From Pseudomonas sp. S06B 330 (GTDB lineage: Bacteria; Pseudomonadota; Gammaproteobacteria; Pseudomonadales; Pseudomonadaceae), in NCBI RefSeq assembly GCF_002845275.2, contig NZ_CP088149.1, positions 5,573,436 to 5,637,435 of the forward strand: a stretch of DNA of 64,000 bases. Direction: 5' to 3'. The first letter of the stretch is position 1; each line of letters begins with the position of its first letter. A model generated the notes under the pieces. The model was not told where the DNA came from. It searched no databases and worked only from the letters and a program-made list of their open reading frames with translations. Made by a program: the position numbers and the translations under genes. Positions 48,250-57,062 of the stretch are shown here, one piece after another.

Positions 48250-49746
48250 ATGTCCCTCGCCCTTGTCCACAGCCGTGCCCAAGTCGGTGTCTCAGCCCCT
48301 GCCGTCAGTGTTGAAGCGCATCTGGCCAACGGTTTGCCGGCGCTAACCCTGGTCGGCTTGCCAGAAGCCACGGTCAAAGAAAGCAAAGACCGCGTGCGCA
48401 GCGCGATCCTCAATTCAGGTCTGGAATTTCCCGCCCGGCGCATCACCCTCAACCTCGCGCCGGCAGATTTACCTAAGGACGGCGGTCGTTTCGATCTGGC
48501 AATTGCCTTAGGCATTCTTGCCGCCAACGGGCAGTTTCCAAGCGCTGCCCTTGGCGAGCTGGAATGCCTCGGCGAACTCGCCCTGTCCGGGGCCATACGG
48601 CCGGTGCAAGGTGTACTGCCCGCAGCCTTGGCAGCACGCGCCGCCGGGCGCGCGTTGGTAATCCCACAAGAAAATGCGGAGGAAGCCTGCCTGGCCTCAG
48701 GGTTGGTGGTGTTTGCAGTCGGGCACCTGCTGGAATTGGTGGCCCACCTCAACGGACAGACGCCACTCAATCCCTACGCGGCTAATGGTTTGATGCTGCA
48801 CGTTCGCCCCTACCCGGACCTGAATGAAGTTCAGGGCCAGCAAGCAGCCAAGCGTGCCCTACTGGTCGCCGCCGCGGGTGCACACAATTTGCTCTTCAGC
48901 GGCCCGCCGGGTACCGGTAAAACCTTACTCGCCAGCCGTCTGCCCGGCCTGTTGCCGCCGCTCGATGAGCGCGAAGCACTGGAAGTGGCAGCCATTCAAT
49001 CAGTGGCCAGTCATGTGCCGCTGAGTAGCTGGCCACAGCGACCGTTCAGACACCCTCACCACTCGGCGTCCGGCGCGGCGCTGGTGGGTGGCGGCAGCCG
49101 ACCGCAACCTGGCGAGATTACCCTCGCCCATCATGGCGTGCTGTTTCTGGATGAGTTGCCGGAGTTCGAACGGCGGGTGCTGGAGGTGTTGCGCGAGCCA
49201 CTGGAGTCAGGCGAGATCGTTATCGCTCGGGCCAAAGACAAAATCCGCTTCCCGGCACGCTTTCAACTGGTCGCCGCGATGAATCCCTGCCCCTGTGGAT
49301 ATCTGGGTGATCCCACCGGGCGCTGTCGCTGTGGCAGTGATCAGATTCAGCGTTATCGCAACAAGCTCTCTGGCCCTTTGCTCGACCGCATCGACCTGCA
49401 CCTGACTGTCGCTCGCGAAGCCACGGCGTTGTCGTCGGCTGCCAGCGAGGGCGAGAGCAGCGCCACTATTGCAGCGCAGGTCGCCGTTGCCCGTGATATC
49501 CAGCACCAGCGTCAGGGATGCGCCAATGCCTTTATCGACTTGCCGGGGCTACGCCAGTATTGCGGACTGTCCAGCGCCGACCAGCAGTGGCTGGAAAGTG
49601 CCTGCGAGCGCCTTACGCTGTCGCTGCGTGCAGCACATCGGCTGTTGAAGGTGGCCCGGACGCTGGCCGATCTTGAAAACGCCGAACAAATTGACCGGAG
49701 CCATCTTGGCGAGGCACTGCAGTACCGGCCGACAACTTCGACGTGA
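48250..49746 (+). CDS. comM: ComM / YifB family AAA+ ATPase (Mg-chelatase-like)
   Basis: A 498-residue AAA+ protein. The N-terminal ChlI-like domain (1-180) is followed by the ATPase, with Walker A GPPGTGKT near residue 218, Walker B LFLDELPEF, and the zinc-type MNPCPCGYLG...CRCG stretch. ComM in Vibrio and others is a hexameric branch-migration helicase for natural transformation; most bacteria carry it regardless of competence. Its usual neighbour ubiK is separated here by the accessory block. Confidence 0.95.
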   Translation: MSLALVHSRAQVGVSAPAVSVEAHLANGLPALTLVGLPEATVKESKDRVRSAILNSGLEFPARRITLNLAPADLPKDGGRFDLAIALGILAANGQFPSAALGELECLGELALSGAIRPVQGVLPAALAARAAGRALVIPQENAEEACLASGLVVFAVGHLLELVAHLNGQTPLNPYAANGLMLHVRPYPDLNEVQGQQAAKRALLVAAAGAHNLLFSGPPGTGKTLLASRLPGLLPPLDEREALEVAAIQSVASHVPLSSWPQRPFRHPHHSASGAALVGGGSRPQPGEITLAHHGVLFLDELPEFERRVLEVLREPLESGEIVIARAKDKIRFPARFQLVAAMNPCPCGYLGDPTGRCRCGSDQIQRYRNKLSGPLLDRIDLHLTVAREATALSSAASEGESSATIAAQVAVARDIQHQRQGCANAFIDLPGLRQYCGLSSADQQWLESACERLTLSLRAAHRLLKVARTLADLENAEQIDRSHLGEALQYRPTTST

Positions 49747-49883
49747 ATTATTTCAATCTTGAAATATATAAAGCCCACTATTTTATGAAACCAACAGAGC
49801 AATAGCAAGAACACTTCGTCGACTTGCTTCATTTAATGTGACCCTTATAATAGCGGGGAATTTCACAACGCGCGTATTGCTTG

Positions 49884-50678
49884 ATGATCCACCAATTTCG
49901 ACTAAAGAATAGCGCTCTTGTGGAGTTTATTCCTGAACACTGCAAGATTATTATCAACAAAATACCCGGCGCACCCGAGGAACTAACACTTGCCCGCGCC
50001 GAGTCGCGGATACTCGAACTCTTGCTGATGGAACCTGGAGCGATCTGCTCCCGTGAGGCCATCCTTGAGTTTGCCTGGGATGATCGGGTGGTCTCCGCCG
50101 GTAGCCTCAACCAGTCCATCTTCATGCTCAGAAACATACTGGGCGACGGCAAAGATCACGAAATAGTGATCACCGTGCCGCGACGCGGCTATCGGTTCAA
50201 CAGCGACTTTCTGGTCGCGCTCCCCGAGGTTGCGGATGATCCCGTTGAGGAGCCACCGCCTGCTCGCGCTCCCAGCGCGACGATACCTGCAAACCTGCCT
50301 GACACCAGGCACGGCATTGGTGCGGCGGTCTGGCTGGGCTATCTGACGGCGGCAATTGTCACTCTATTCACCCTTTGGCATATATACAGCTGGTACAAAC
50401 CAACCACTGAAATGCACATGACAACAATTGAGCAAGGTGAACTTACAATTTCCGCAGTGGGTAAAAGCGAGCTTGAGGTTAACAAACTTAAAGCCGACTT
50501 TTTAAACGCAGGCTTGCCCGATCAAAATTTGAAAGGCCAGGTTTTTATTAGCCGTACAGGTCCGCGTATAAACTTATCATGCATCCGGGAAACAGGCGAG
50601 GCTTACAATCTCGAGTATCAGTTTCAAGATGAGCGCTTCATCAGCATGTTAAGAAAATGCGTCACCGGTGAAAAATGA
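49884..50678 (+). CDS. ToxR/CadC-type membrane-anchored winged-helix regulator
   Basis: A 264-residue transcription factor. Residues 28-112 are an OmpR-type winged helix (LARAESRILELLL, ICSREAILEFAWDDRVVSAGSLNQSIFMLRNIL, and the wing TVPRRGYRFN). A Pro-rich linker (122-140) leads to one membrane helix (146-168) and a 95-residue periplasmic domain with two cysteines. There is no receiver domain, so sensing must be through the membrane, as in ToxR, CadC and PsaE. The ATG at 49884 is preferred over a TTG one codon upstream. The next gene overlaps by four bases (ATGA) and codes for a single-pass membrane partner. AT content is higher than in comM. Confidence 0.85.
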   Translation: MIHQFRLKNSALVEFIPEHCKIIINKIPGAPEELTLARAESRILELLLMEPGAICSREAILEFAWDDRVVSAGSLNQSIFMLRNILGDGKDHEIVITVPRRGYRFNSDFLVALPEVADDPVEEPPPARAPSATIPANLPDTRHGIGAAVWLGYLTAAIVTLFTLWHIYSWYKPTTEMHMTTIEQGELTISAVGKSELEVNKLKADFLNAGLPDQNLKGQVFISRTGPRINLSCIRETGEAYNLEYQFQDERFISMLRKCVTGEK

Positions 50679-51151
50679 ATAACTTACGAGCTACTTGGTA
50701 TCACTGGCTGGTTATCGCTTCAGTTATTTTAGCGTGCCTCGTGGTACTGTTCATGACACTACCCCGCCCGTATATAAACAGCCAGCCTTATCGATCCGTC
50801 GGGCACCATTTTATGGGGCACGAACTTCTGGATTTCAAAGAAGGGTTTACGATCAGTGAACCTAGCGCCGTTCTGAGTGTTCTCGAGCGTCTGGGCGATA
50901 AAGAGCGACATGTCGCGGTGGGCACCTCGCTGGTTGATGTTTCGAGGTGGCGAATTAAAATCAAGGTTGAAGATGTTAAAGCCAGCAGCCAGGAGGAGCT
51001 GTTCGACGTCAGCCGCAATTCTGAGCTGCTTTTTGCTCGGCAGTATTTCCGTATCGGCTCCATCCTCAATCTGGCCGTCATCCCTACCGACAGCCACTCG
51101 CTGTGCTATTACATCCTCGAACTTGATCGCTTGCGCTGTATGAATGATTGA
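50675..51151 (+). CDS. Single-pass membrane protein coupled to the ToxR-like regulator
   Basis: A 158-residue protein with a membrane helix at about 10-30 and a periplasmic domain of about 125 residues containing two cysteines near the C-terminus (SHSLCYYILELDRLRC). No family recognised. ATGA overlap with the regulator gene, one-helix topology and periplasmic bulk mirror ToxS beside ToxR or PsaF beside PsaE. There is no sequence resemblance I can point to, so the partner role is inferred from layout. Confidence 0.75.
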   Translation: MNNLRATWYHWLVIASVILACLVVLFMTLPRPYINSQPYRSVGHHFMGHELLDFKEGFTISEPSAVLSVLERLGDKERHVAVGTSLVDVSRWRIKIKVEDVKASSQEELFDVSRNSELLFARQYFRIGSILNLAVIPTDSHSLCYYILELDRLRCMND

Positions 51152-51157
51152 GCCCTT

Positions 51158-51179
51158 GCCGCGCCTTGGCTGGCGCGGC
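51158..51179 (+). terminator. Hairpin after the regulator pair
   Basis: GCCGCGCC-TTGGCT-GGCGCGGC is an 8-bp GC stem six bases after the stop. Only a loose T/A-rich stretch follows. Confidence 0.5.
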
Positions 51180-51280
51180 TAGCAGGTCATAAATAACGAT
51201 TTTTGATTCCTGTTTTCCTCGCTCTAGGCCCAGAGTGGGGATAGATCGGTCACATCAAAGTGACATCAACAGGAATCTCC

Positions 51281-51967
51281 ATGCCCGTTAAAAATCTTGC
51301 CATTCTATTGCTCACCATGAGCCTGTTCGGTTGTTCGATGGCTCCCACCATCGACACTGCAATAACGGCTGAACAACAGAAGTCCAACGACACGTTACAC
51401 ATCATCGAGAACGACGACGCTACCATGGCCTGGAAAAAATCCAGCGCACCGTTGTCGAAAGACCATGACAAGGCAATATTTATTAACTTGCCGAAAACTA
51501 TTACTTTCGACAGTACCGACCCTCGACTTGCCAATTATTCAACTGACGCAAACAAACTCCGAGTGCACTTCCGCAATGCGCTGGAAAAACAACTGACCGC
51601 CGGTGGTTATCGGCTGGTCGACGGGCCCACTGCAGGGGCACTTTCACTGCAAGTATCGATTGCCGATATCGAACGCACACCACGTGATCCAAATATCACC
51701 GAATACATCCCCATCGGCATGTTGGTTGGCCTCTCCCTACATGCTACCGGTGTGCGCGATGAAACCCTGTACCTGTTCTTCCAGAGCGAGGTCAGCGACA
51801 GCCTGACCGGTGAAACCCTCGGCCGCGCTGTCGACCGGGCCAGTGGCAGAAACATCGACCAGGACAAGGGCCCTGTCGTCGAGGACATTTACCCCGCCAT
51901 GGACACTGCGGCGCAGCTGATTCGCGAACGCCTGGATAGAGAGTTTCAGCCAAAGGGTTCGGCCTGA
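51281..51967 (+). CDS. DUF3313-like lipoprotein
   Basis: A 228-residue lipoprotein. The signal MPVKNLAILLLTMSLFG ends in a lipobox with Cys18 (LFGC), then a linker, and a domain with the pattern NKLRVHFRNALEKQLTAGG, SLQVSIADIERT, TLYLFFQSEVSDSLTGE, and RASGRN, which resembles DUF3313. AGGA precedes the ATG at 51281. It lies 129 bases after the regulator pair and 43 before the beta-barrel gene, so lipoprotein and barrel are probably one unit. Confidence 0.75.
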   Translation: MPVKNLAILLLTMSLFGCSMAPTIDTAITAEQQKSNDTLHIIENDDATMAWKKSSAPLSKDHDKAIFINLPKTITFDSTDPRLANYSTDANKLRVHFRNALEKQLTAGGYRLVDGPTAGALSLQVSIADIERTPRDPNITEYIPIGMLVGLSLHATGVRDETLYLFFQSEVSDSLTGETLGRAVDRASGRNIDQDKGPVVEDIYPAMDTAAQLIRERLDREFQPKGSA

Positions 51968-52010
51968 CCCGTCATCCCTTTCCATTAACTAAAAACACAT
52001 TGGACGTAAG

Positions 52011-52511
52011 ATGAAATTCGCAAAACAGTTTGTAGCCGCTCTCGTTGTATTCAGCTCTGTGAGCGCCATGGCGGATGATCGTGGCCTCTATCTTGGAGGT
52101 GGTCTGACAAAAGTGGAAACTGATGAGCACCAACTCAGTGACGACGATAACGCTTACAAAGCGTTCGTCGGCTACCGACTGAACCCTTATCTGGCAGTGG
52201 AAGGTGCCTGGGTAGATTTGGGCAACTTCAGCGGCAAGGACGGCGACTTCGAGGGTCACTCGCTGCAGGCTACGGCCCACTTCGGCATACCGATTGGTCA
52301 GCGCATCCGTCTGTTCGCCAGCGCGGGTGTGCATGCCTGGGACGCGGACAATGACATCGCAGGCGATAGCAGTGACCTGGACATGACCTATGGCCTGGGT
52401 GTCGAGATGGATGTGTTCCGCAACATTGGGGTGCGCCTGGAGCAGGAAGTCCTGCAGGTCGGCGATATCGACCTGGATCAGACCAGTGCCAGCGTCTACT
52501 TGATGTTCTGA
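52011..52511 (+). CDS. Small outer-membrane beta-barrel protein
   Basis: A 166-residue exported protein. A signal peptide (1-22, ending SAMA) is followed by an eight-strand-type barrel pattern: alternating strands such as GLYLGGGLTKVE, KAFVGYRLNPYLAVEGAWVDLG, LQATAHFGIP and the C-terminal strand TSASVYLMF ending in Phe, as required for BAM insertion. It fits the OmpW/OmpA-N/porin-like small barrels; acidic surface loops suggest cation contact. Probably co-transcribed with the lipoprotein upstream. Confidence 0.85.
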   Translation: MKFAKQFVAALVVFSSVSAMADDRGLYLGGGLTKVETDEHQLSDDDNAYKAFVGYRLNPYLAVEGAWVDLGNFSGKDGDFEGHSLQATAHFGIPIGQRIRLFASAGVHAWDADNDIAGDSSDLDMTYGLGVEMDVFRNIGVRLEQEVLQVGDIDLDQTSASVYLMF

Positions 52512-52610
52512 TCCCGTCAGTGAGCGGTGAGCCGTGACGCTAGTAAGAGCCAGTAGTAATTACCGCCAACCTGCTCTTTACTAGCAACAGCCCACCGCCG
52601 CGAGATCGGA

Positions 52611-54044
52611 ATGTTTGCGTTCATCCAGAGTTACCCATTGCTGATCGGCATTAGCTTGATCGCACTCGACCTACTGCTCTGGCAAATGATCCCGGTCGAG
52701 CGGCGCGCCTGGCGCATTGGTCTGCGCCTTGGTGTGTTCCTGCTGTTTACCGGGGTGCTGATCAGCGCCGGCATCAGCCCGCTGCAACCGGCGCCCTGGG
52801 CGGATGATGTAGCGCGCAATCTGCTCGCCACGGTGCTTGGCATCAGCTGGTGGCTGTTCGCTGCACGTACCATCACTGTGGTCATCGGGGTCGTCCTGGT
52901 GGCCCGCAGCAGCCATACCGGGCGACTGTTGCAGGATGTGCTGGGGGCAGTGATCTTCCTCGTTGCCATCGTTGCCGCTGCTGCCTATGTGCTGCAACTA
53001 CCGGTCAAAGGCCTGTTGGCCACTTCCGGGGTGATGGCGATCGTCATCGGCCTGGCGCTGCAAAGCACCCTCAGTGACGTGTTCTCGGGGATCGTGCTCA
53101 ATACCACTCGCCCCTATCAGATCGGCGACTCGATCAGCATCGATGGCACTGAAGGCAAGGTGATCGACATCGACTGGCGAGCGACGCGACTGCTGACGGG
53201 CAATGGCAGCCTGGCGGTGATTCCCAACTCGGTGGCGGCCAAGGCCAAGCTGCTTAATTTCAGCCAACCCAACGATATCCACGGCGTCTCCATCACCGTG
53301 GTAGTACCAGCCAAAGTACGCCCCCGCCGTGTCCTTGATGCGCTGGAAAAAACCCTGCAAGGCACTCGCCTGCTGTTGGCCACGCCCAAACCCAAGGTCA
53401 CGATCAAGAGTTCGTCGCTGGAATCGGTCGAGTATGAAGCCAGCGGCTTCGTCAGTTCCATGAGCCAGAAGAGCGAAGTGCGCAACCAGATGTTTGACCT
53501 CGCCCACCGCCACCTGGAGGCCACTGGTGTGGTGTGGAATGCCGATACACCGTCGTCGCTGGGCTGGAGCCGCCAACGTGCGTTGCTGGAGGATGTGCGC
53601 ATCTTCCGCTCGCTGAGCAGCGACGAGAAAGACAACCTCAGCCAGCGCATGACCACGGTGGAGTACCTGGCCGACCAGGTCATTCTTGGTGTCGGCGACA
53701 GCTCTGACTACCTGTTGGTCATCGGCACCGGCGTAGTCTCGGCATCAATCCGTGATGGCGACAAGCTGATCGAGGCCGGGCGCATGGGGCCTGGCGAAGT
53801 GCTCGCGGCTGAAGGCTTGCTCGATGATGAGCAGTCTATTGCCGAGTTCCGTAGCCTGACCAGTTGCCTGCTGTATCGCATCGACAAGGACAACGTGCGC
53901 AGTTGCCTGGAAGAGCGCCATGAAGTTAAGACCGCGCTGACCAAGCTGCAACGCGTCCGCCTGCAAACTAACCAATCACTGCTGGAACAGAAACCGGCAG
54001 CCATCAAGAAAGGTGGCTTTCTTAGCTGGCTGCACAAGTCGTAA
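52611..54044 (+). CDS. MscS-family channel with C-terminal cyclic-nucleotide-binding-like domain
   Basis: A 477-residue inner-membrane protein. Five hydrophobic helices (about 5-25, 35-55, 70-105, 110-130, 135-155) lead into the MscS pore and beta domain (LALQSTLSDVFSGIVLN, RPYQIGDSISIDG, VIPNSVAAKAKLLNF). After the MscS C-domain, residues about 325-450 form a cNMP-binding fold (FRSLSSDEKDNLSQRM, LLVIGTGVVSAS). In the phosphate-binding cassette, GPGEVLAAEGLLDDEQSIAEF keeps Gly-Glu but lacks the arginine that normally holds the cyclic phosphate. So gating by cAMP or cGMP is doubtful. Length matches known MscS-cNMP fusions. Confidence 0.88.
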   Translation: MFAFIQSYPLLIGISLIALDLLLWQMIPVERRAWRIGLRLGVFLLFTGVLISAGISPLQPAPWADDVARNLLATVLGISWWLFAARTITVVIGVVLVARSSHTGRLLQDVLGAVIFLVAIVAAAAYVLQLPVKGLLATSGVMAIVIGLALQSTLSDVFSGIVLNTTRPYQIGDSISIDGTEGKVIDIDWRATRLLTGNGSLAVIPNSVAAKAKLLNFSQPNDIHGVSITVVVPAKVRPRRVLDALEKTLQGTRLLLATPKPKVTIKSSSLESVEYEASGFVSSMSQKSEVRNQMFDLAHRHLEATGVVWNADTPSSLGWSRQRALLEDVRIFRSLSSDEKDNLSQRMTTVEYLADQVILGVGDSSDYLLVIGTGVVSASIRDGDKLIEAGRMGPGEVLAAEGLLDDEQSIAEFRSLTSCLLYRIDKDNVRSCLEERHEVKTALTKLQRVRLQTNQSLLEQKPAAIKKGGFLSWLHKS

Positions 54045-54047
54045 GCG

Positions 54048-55334
54048 TTACAGCACCACGCGCAAGCATTGCCCAGCGTGATACAGCGAGAACCCGGTTT
54101 CGTAGAAGCCCGTACGCAGCGCCGGGGCCGATACCGGTTTCATTGCCGAGAACGGAATCGGCAAGGCATCCGGGTTGTCCTCCAGCAGGAACTGGGCAAA
54201 GGCTTTGCCGATCACCGTGCCGGTGGTGTTGCCGCGACCGTTGTAGCCAGTTACCGCCACCAGACCTGGCGCCGGCTCGAACAGACGCATCAAGTGATCG
54301 GGGGTGAAGTCGATGCAGCCGGTCCAGTGCATTTCCCACTCGACCTTGCCCAATTGCGGGAAGTAGTGGTTCTGGATGCGGTCAGCCCAGCTGCGGATGA
54401 ACCAGCTCGGTTTGTTGTCGACCCGCCCCAGACTGCCGAGCAACAGGCGGCCTTCATCGTCGCGGCGAATGCTGCTCAGCACCGTGCGTGTGTCCCAAGA
54501 GCCCTGACCATGCTTGAGCACATTGTCAGCGGCTTCGCCCTGTAACGGCGCTGAGGCGACCTGGTAGTAGTAGCCGCGGAAAAAGTGTTTCTGCAGCGTG
54601 GTCCAGTCACCCTCGGTGTAGGCACCAGTAGAGATCACCACTTTGTCGGCACTGACCGAGCCGTTGGCGGTTTTCACTCGCCAGCTGTGGCCTTCGCGCG
54701 CCAGGCCTTCGACAGCAGATTGCTGAAAAATCTGTCCACCCAGGCGGGTGACCGCAGCGGCCAGGCCTTGGGTATAAGCCATGGGGTTGATGGTGCCTGC
54801 GCGGCGATCAAGCAGCGCAGCGGAAATCTTGTCGGTACCGCAGTATTCCTCACAGCGCGCACCGGTGAGCAGCTCGACATCGGCACCGCGACGGGTCCAC
54901 TGCTGGTGGCGGGCTTCAAGGTCAGCAACACCACTGGCGTTGTGAGCCATGTGCAGGGTGCCAGTGTTGTGTGCCTGGCAGTCAATACCCAGGCGTTTGA
55001 TGGTGGCGAAAACTTCAGCTGGCGCTTCGCCGAGCACCTTGTTCAGGCGACTGCCTTGCAGTTGGCCAAGGGTGGCTTCAACGTCATCGGGACGAATCCA
55101 GGTACCGGCGTTGACCAGCCCGACGTTACGCCCGGAACCGCCGTGACCGATTTTCCAGGCCTCCAGCACAATCACCGACTTGCCCTGTTCGAGCAGGTGC
55201 AGCGCAGCGCTCAGACCGGTAATGCCGCCGCCGATGACGCAGACGTCGGCCTTGAGTTCGGTGGCCAGTTTATCGACCGGCGTAGCGAGCTTGGTGACAT
55301 GTTCCCACAGACATTGTTGACGCAGCTCTGGCAT
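54048..55334 (-). CDS. amaA: L-pipecolate oxidase AmaA (FAD-dependent oxidoreductase)
   Basis: A 428-residue DAO-type flavoprotein. The FAD-binding VCVIGGGITGLSAALHL is near residue 32, and GHGGSGRNVGLVN and AVTGYNGRGNTTGT close the cofactor site. Size and position match AmaA of P. putida, which oxidises L-pipecolate to delta-1-piperideine-6-carboxylate in D-lysine catabolism. The family is also close to PuuB, but there are no putrescine genes here and amaB is next door. The ATG at 55334 has GAGGAAG 7 bases before it. Its stop is three bases from the stop of the convergent channel gene. Confidence 0.88.
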   Translation of the reverse strand: MPELRQQCLWEHVTKLATPVDKLATELKADVCVIGGGITGLSAALHLLEQGKSVIVLEAWKIGHGGSGRNVGLVNAGTWIRPDDVEATLGQLQGSRLNKVLGEAPAEVFATIKRLGIDCQAHNTGTLHMAHNASGVADLEARHQQWTRRGADVELLTGARCEEYCGTDKISAALLDRRAGTINPMAYTQGLAAAVTRLGGQIFQQSAVEGLAREGHSWRVKTANGSVSADKVVISTGAYTEGDWTTLQKHFFRGYYYQVASAPLQGEAADNVLKHGQGSWDTRTVLSSIRRDDEGRLLLGSLGRVDNKPSWFIRSWADRIQNHYFPQLGKVEWEMHWTGCIDFTPDHLMRLFEPAPGLVAVTGYNGRGNTTGTVIGKAFAQFLLEDNPDALPIPFSAMKPVSAPALRTGFYETGFSLYHAGQCLRVVL

Positions 55335-55372
55335 GGCCGGCTTCCTCATTATTCTTGTTCGGTGGTGCGCCT

Positions 55373-55430
55373 ATCGCCGGCAAGGTCGGCTCCCACAGGG
55401 AGCTGGCATTGCCGGCGATTACGCCAACGC
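55373..55430. repeat. Intercistronic REP hairpin between amaB and amaA
   Basis: ATCGCCGGCAAGGTCGGC with TCCCACAG and, inverted, GCTGGCATTGCCGGCGAT fill most of the 101-base gap between the two genes. Confidence 0.8.
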
Positions 55431-55435
55431 GGTGA

Positions 55436-56926
55436 TCAGTCGAACACAATCCCCTGCGCCAGCGGCAGTTCACGGGAGTAGTTCACCGTATTGGTCTGGC
55501 GACGCATATAGGCTTTCCAGGAGTCGGAGCCCGACTCACGGCCACCACCGGTTTCTTTCTCACCGCCAAACGCGCCGCCGATCTCTGCACCGCTGGTGCC
55601 GATGTTGACGTTGGCGATACCGCAGTCGCTGCCCGAGGCGCTCTGGAAGCGCTCGGCTTCACGCAGGTCTGTGGTGAAGATGCACGAAGACAGACCTTGC
55701 GGCACTTCATTGTTCAGACGCAGGGCCTCTTCAAAGTCGTCATAGGCCAGAACGTAGAGGATCGGCGCGAAGGTCTCATGACGCACTACCGCGCTCTGTG
55801 CCGGCATCTCGGCAATGGCCGGAGTCACGTAGTAAGCGTTCGGATACTGTTCCGCCAACTGGCGCTCACCACCGAACACCTGGCCACCTTCGTCGCGAGC
55901 ACGAGCCAGGGCGTCTTGCATGGCGCTGAAGGACGGCTTGTCGATCAGCGGACCGACCAGGTTGTCCTTGCGAGGGTCACCGATACGCACCTTGGCGTAC
56001 GCAGCTTTGACCCGTGCCACGACTTCGTCCTTGATCGAACGGTGCACAATCAGGCGACGCAGGGTGGTGCAACGCTGACCGGCCGTACCGACAGCGCTGA
56101 ACAGGATGCCGCGCACAGCCAGGTCCAGATCGGCGCTCGGCGCCAGGATCATGGCATTGTTGCCACCGAGTTCGAGGATGCTGCGACCAAAGCGGGCAGC
56201 AACGCGAGGACCGACTTCACGCCCCATGCGGGTACTGCCAGTAGCGCTGACCAACGGCACGCGCGGGTCATCAACCAAGGCCTCACCGGCTTCGCGATCA
56301 CCGATGATCAGTTGGCTCAGGCCTTCTGGTGCGTCACCAAAGGCTTTCAGGGCTTTCTCAAACAGCGCCTGGCACGCCAGGGCGGTCAGCGGTGTCTTCT
56401 CCGAAGGCTTCCAGACCACGGCGTTGCCGCAAACCAGCGCCAGTGAGGTGTTCCAGGCCCAGACCGCGACCGGGAAGTTGAAGGCGCTGATGACGCCAAC
56501 CACACCCAGCGGATGCCAGGTTTCACGCATGTGGTGACCAGGGCGCTCGGAGGCGATGGTCAGACCGTACAACTGGCGCGACAAGCCCACAGCGAAGTCG
56601 CAGATGTCGATCATTTCCTGAACTTCACCCAGGCCTTCCTGGGTGATCTTGCCGGCTTCAACAGACACCAGTTCGCCAAGCGCAGCCTTGTTTTCGCGCA
56701 GCACTTCACCAAACAGGCGAATCAGCTCACCACGACGCGGCGCCGGCACATTGCGCCAGGCTTGAAACGCTTGCTCGGCCTTATCGATCTTGGCCACGAC
56801 CTGGGCTTTGCTTTCCAGGTGCACCGAGGCAATCGCGCTGCCGTCGATAGGGGTGTGAACGGGATGGTTGCCATGGGTGTAGGCACTGGCCGGGACACCG
56901 AGGCGGTCAAGCAGTCCATCAACCAT
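55436..56926 (-). CDS. amaB: L-2-aminoadipate-6-semialdehyde dehydrogenase AmaB
   Basis: A 496-residue aldehyde dehydrogenase (ALDH7 type) that oxidises aminoadipate semialdehyde to 2-aminoadipate. The general-base glutamate is in ILELGGNN, the catalytic cysteine in GTAGQRCTTLRR. NAD-binding pieces are SAFNFPVAVWAWN and VWKPSEKTPL. The ATG at 56926 has AGGAGAAG 4-6 bases before it and gives the 496-residue AmaB length; the 33 upstream codons are dropped. It works directly after AmaA in lysine catabolism and is divergent from a LysR gene. Confidence 0.92.
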   Translation of the reverse strand: MVDGLLDRLGVPASAYTHGNHPVHTPIDGSAIASVHLESKAQVVAKIDKAEQAFQAWRNVPAPRRGELIRLFGEVLRENKAALGELVSVEAGKITQEGLGEVQEMIDICDFAVGLSRQLYGLTIASERPGHHMRETWHPLGVVGVISAFNFPVAVWAWNTSLALVCGNAVVWKPSEKTPLTALACQALFEKALKAFGDAPEGLSQLIIGDREAGEALVDDPRVPLVSATGSTRMGREVGPRVAARFGRSILELGGNNAMILAPSADLDLAVRGILFSAVGTAGQRCTTLRRLIVHRSIKDEVVARVKAAYAKVRIGDPRKDNLVGPLIDKPSFSAMQDALARARDEGGQVFGGERQLAEQYPNAYYVTPAIAEMPAQSAVVRHETFAPILYVLAYDDFEEALRLNNEVPQGLSSCIFTTDLREAERFQSASGSDCGIANVNIGTSGAEIGGAFGGEKETGGGRESGSDSWKAYMRRQTNTVNYSRELPLAQGIVFD

Positions 56927-57062
56927 TTTCTTCTCCTGCATGCGATGAGTGGTTGAATTAGTGATCCGGATCAGTATTAATCCGATCACTCTGGCGCAAC
57001 AAACGACCTTTATTCTGCATATCATTCCGCCAGGTAATGATCTACCCGCTTAGAGAGCCGCT

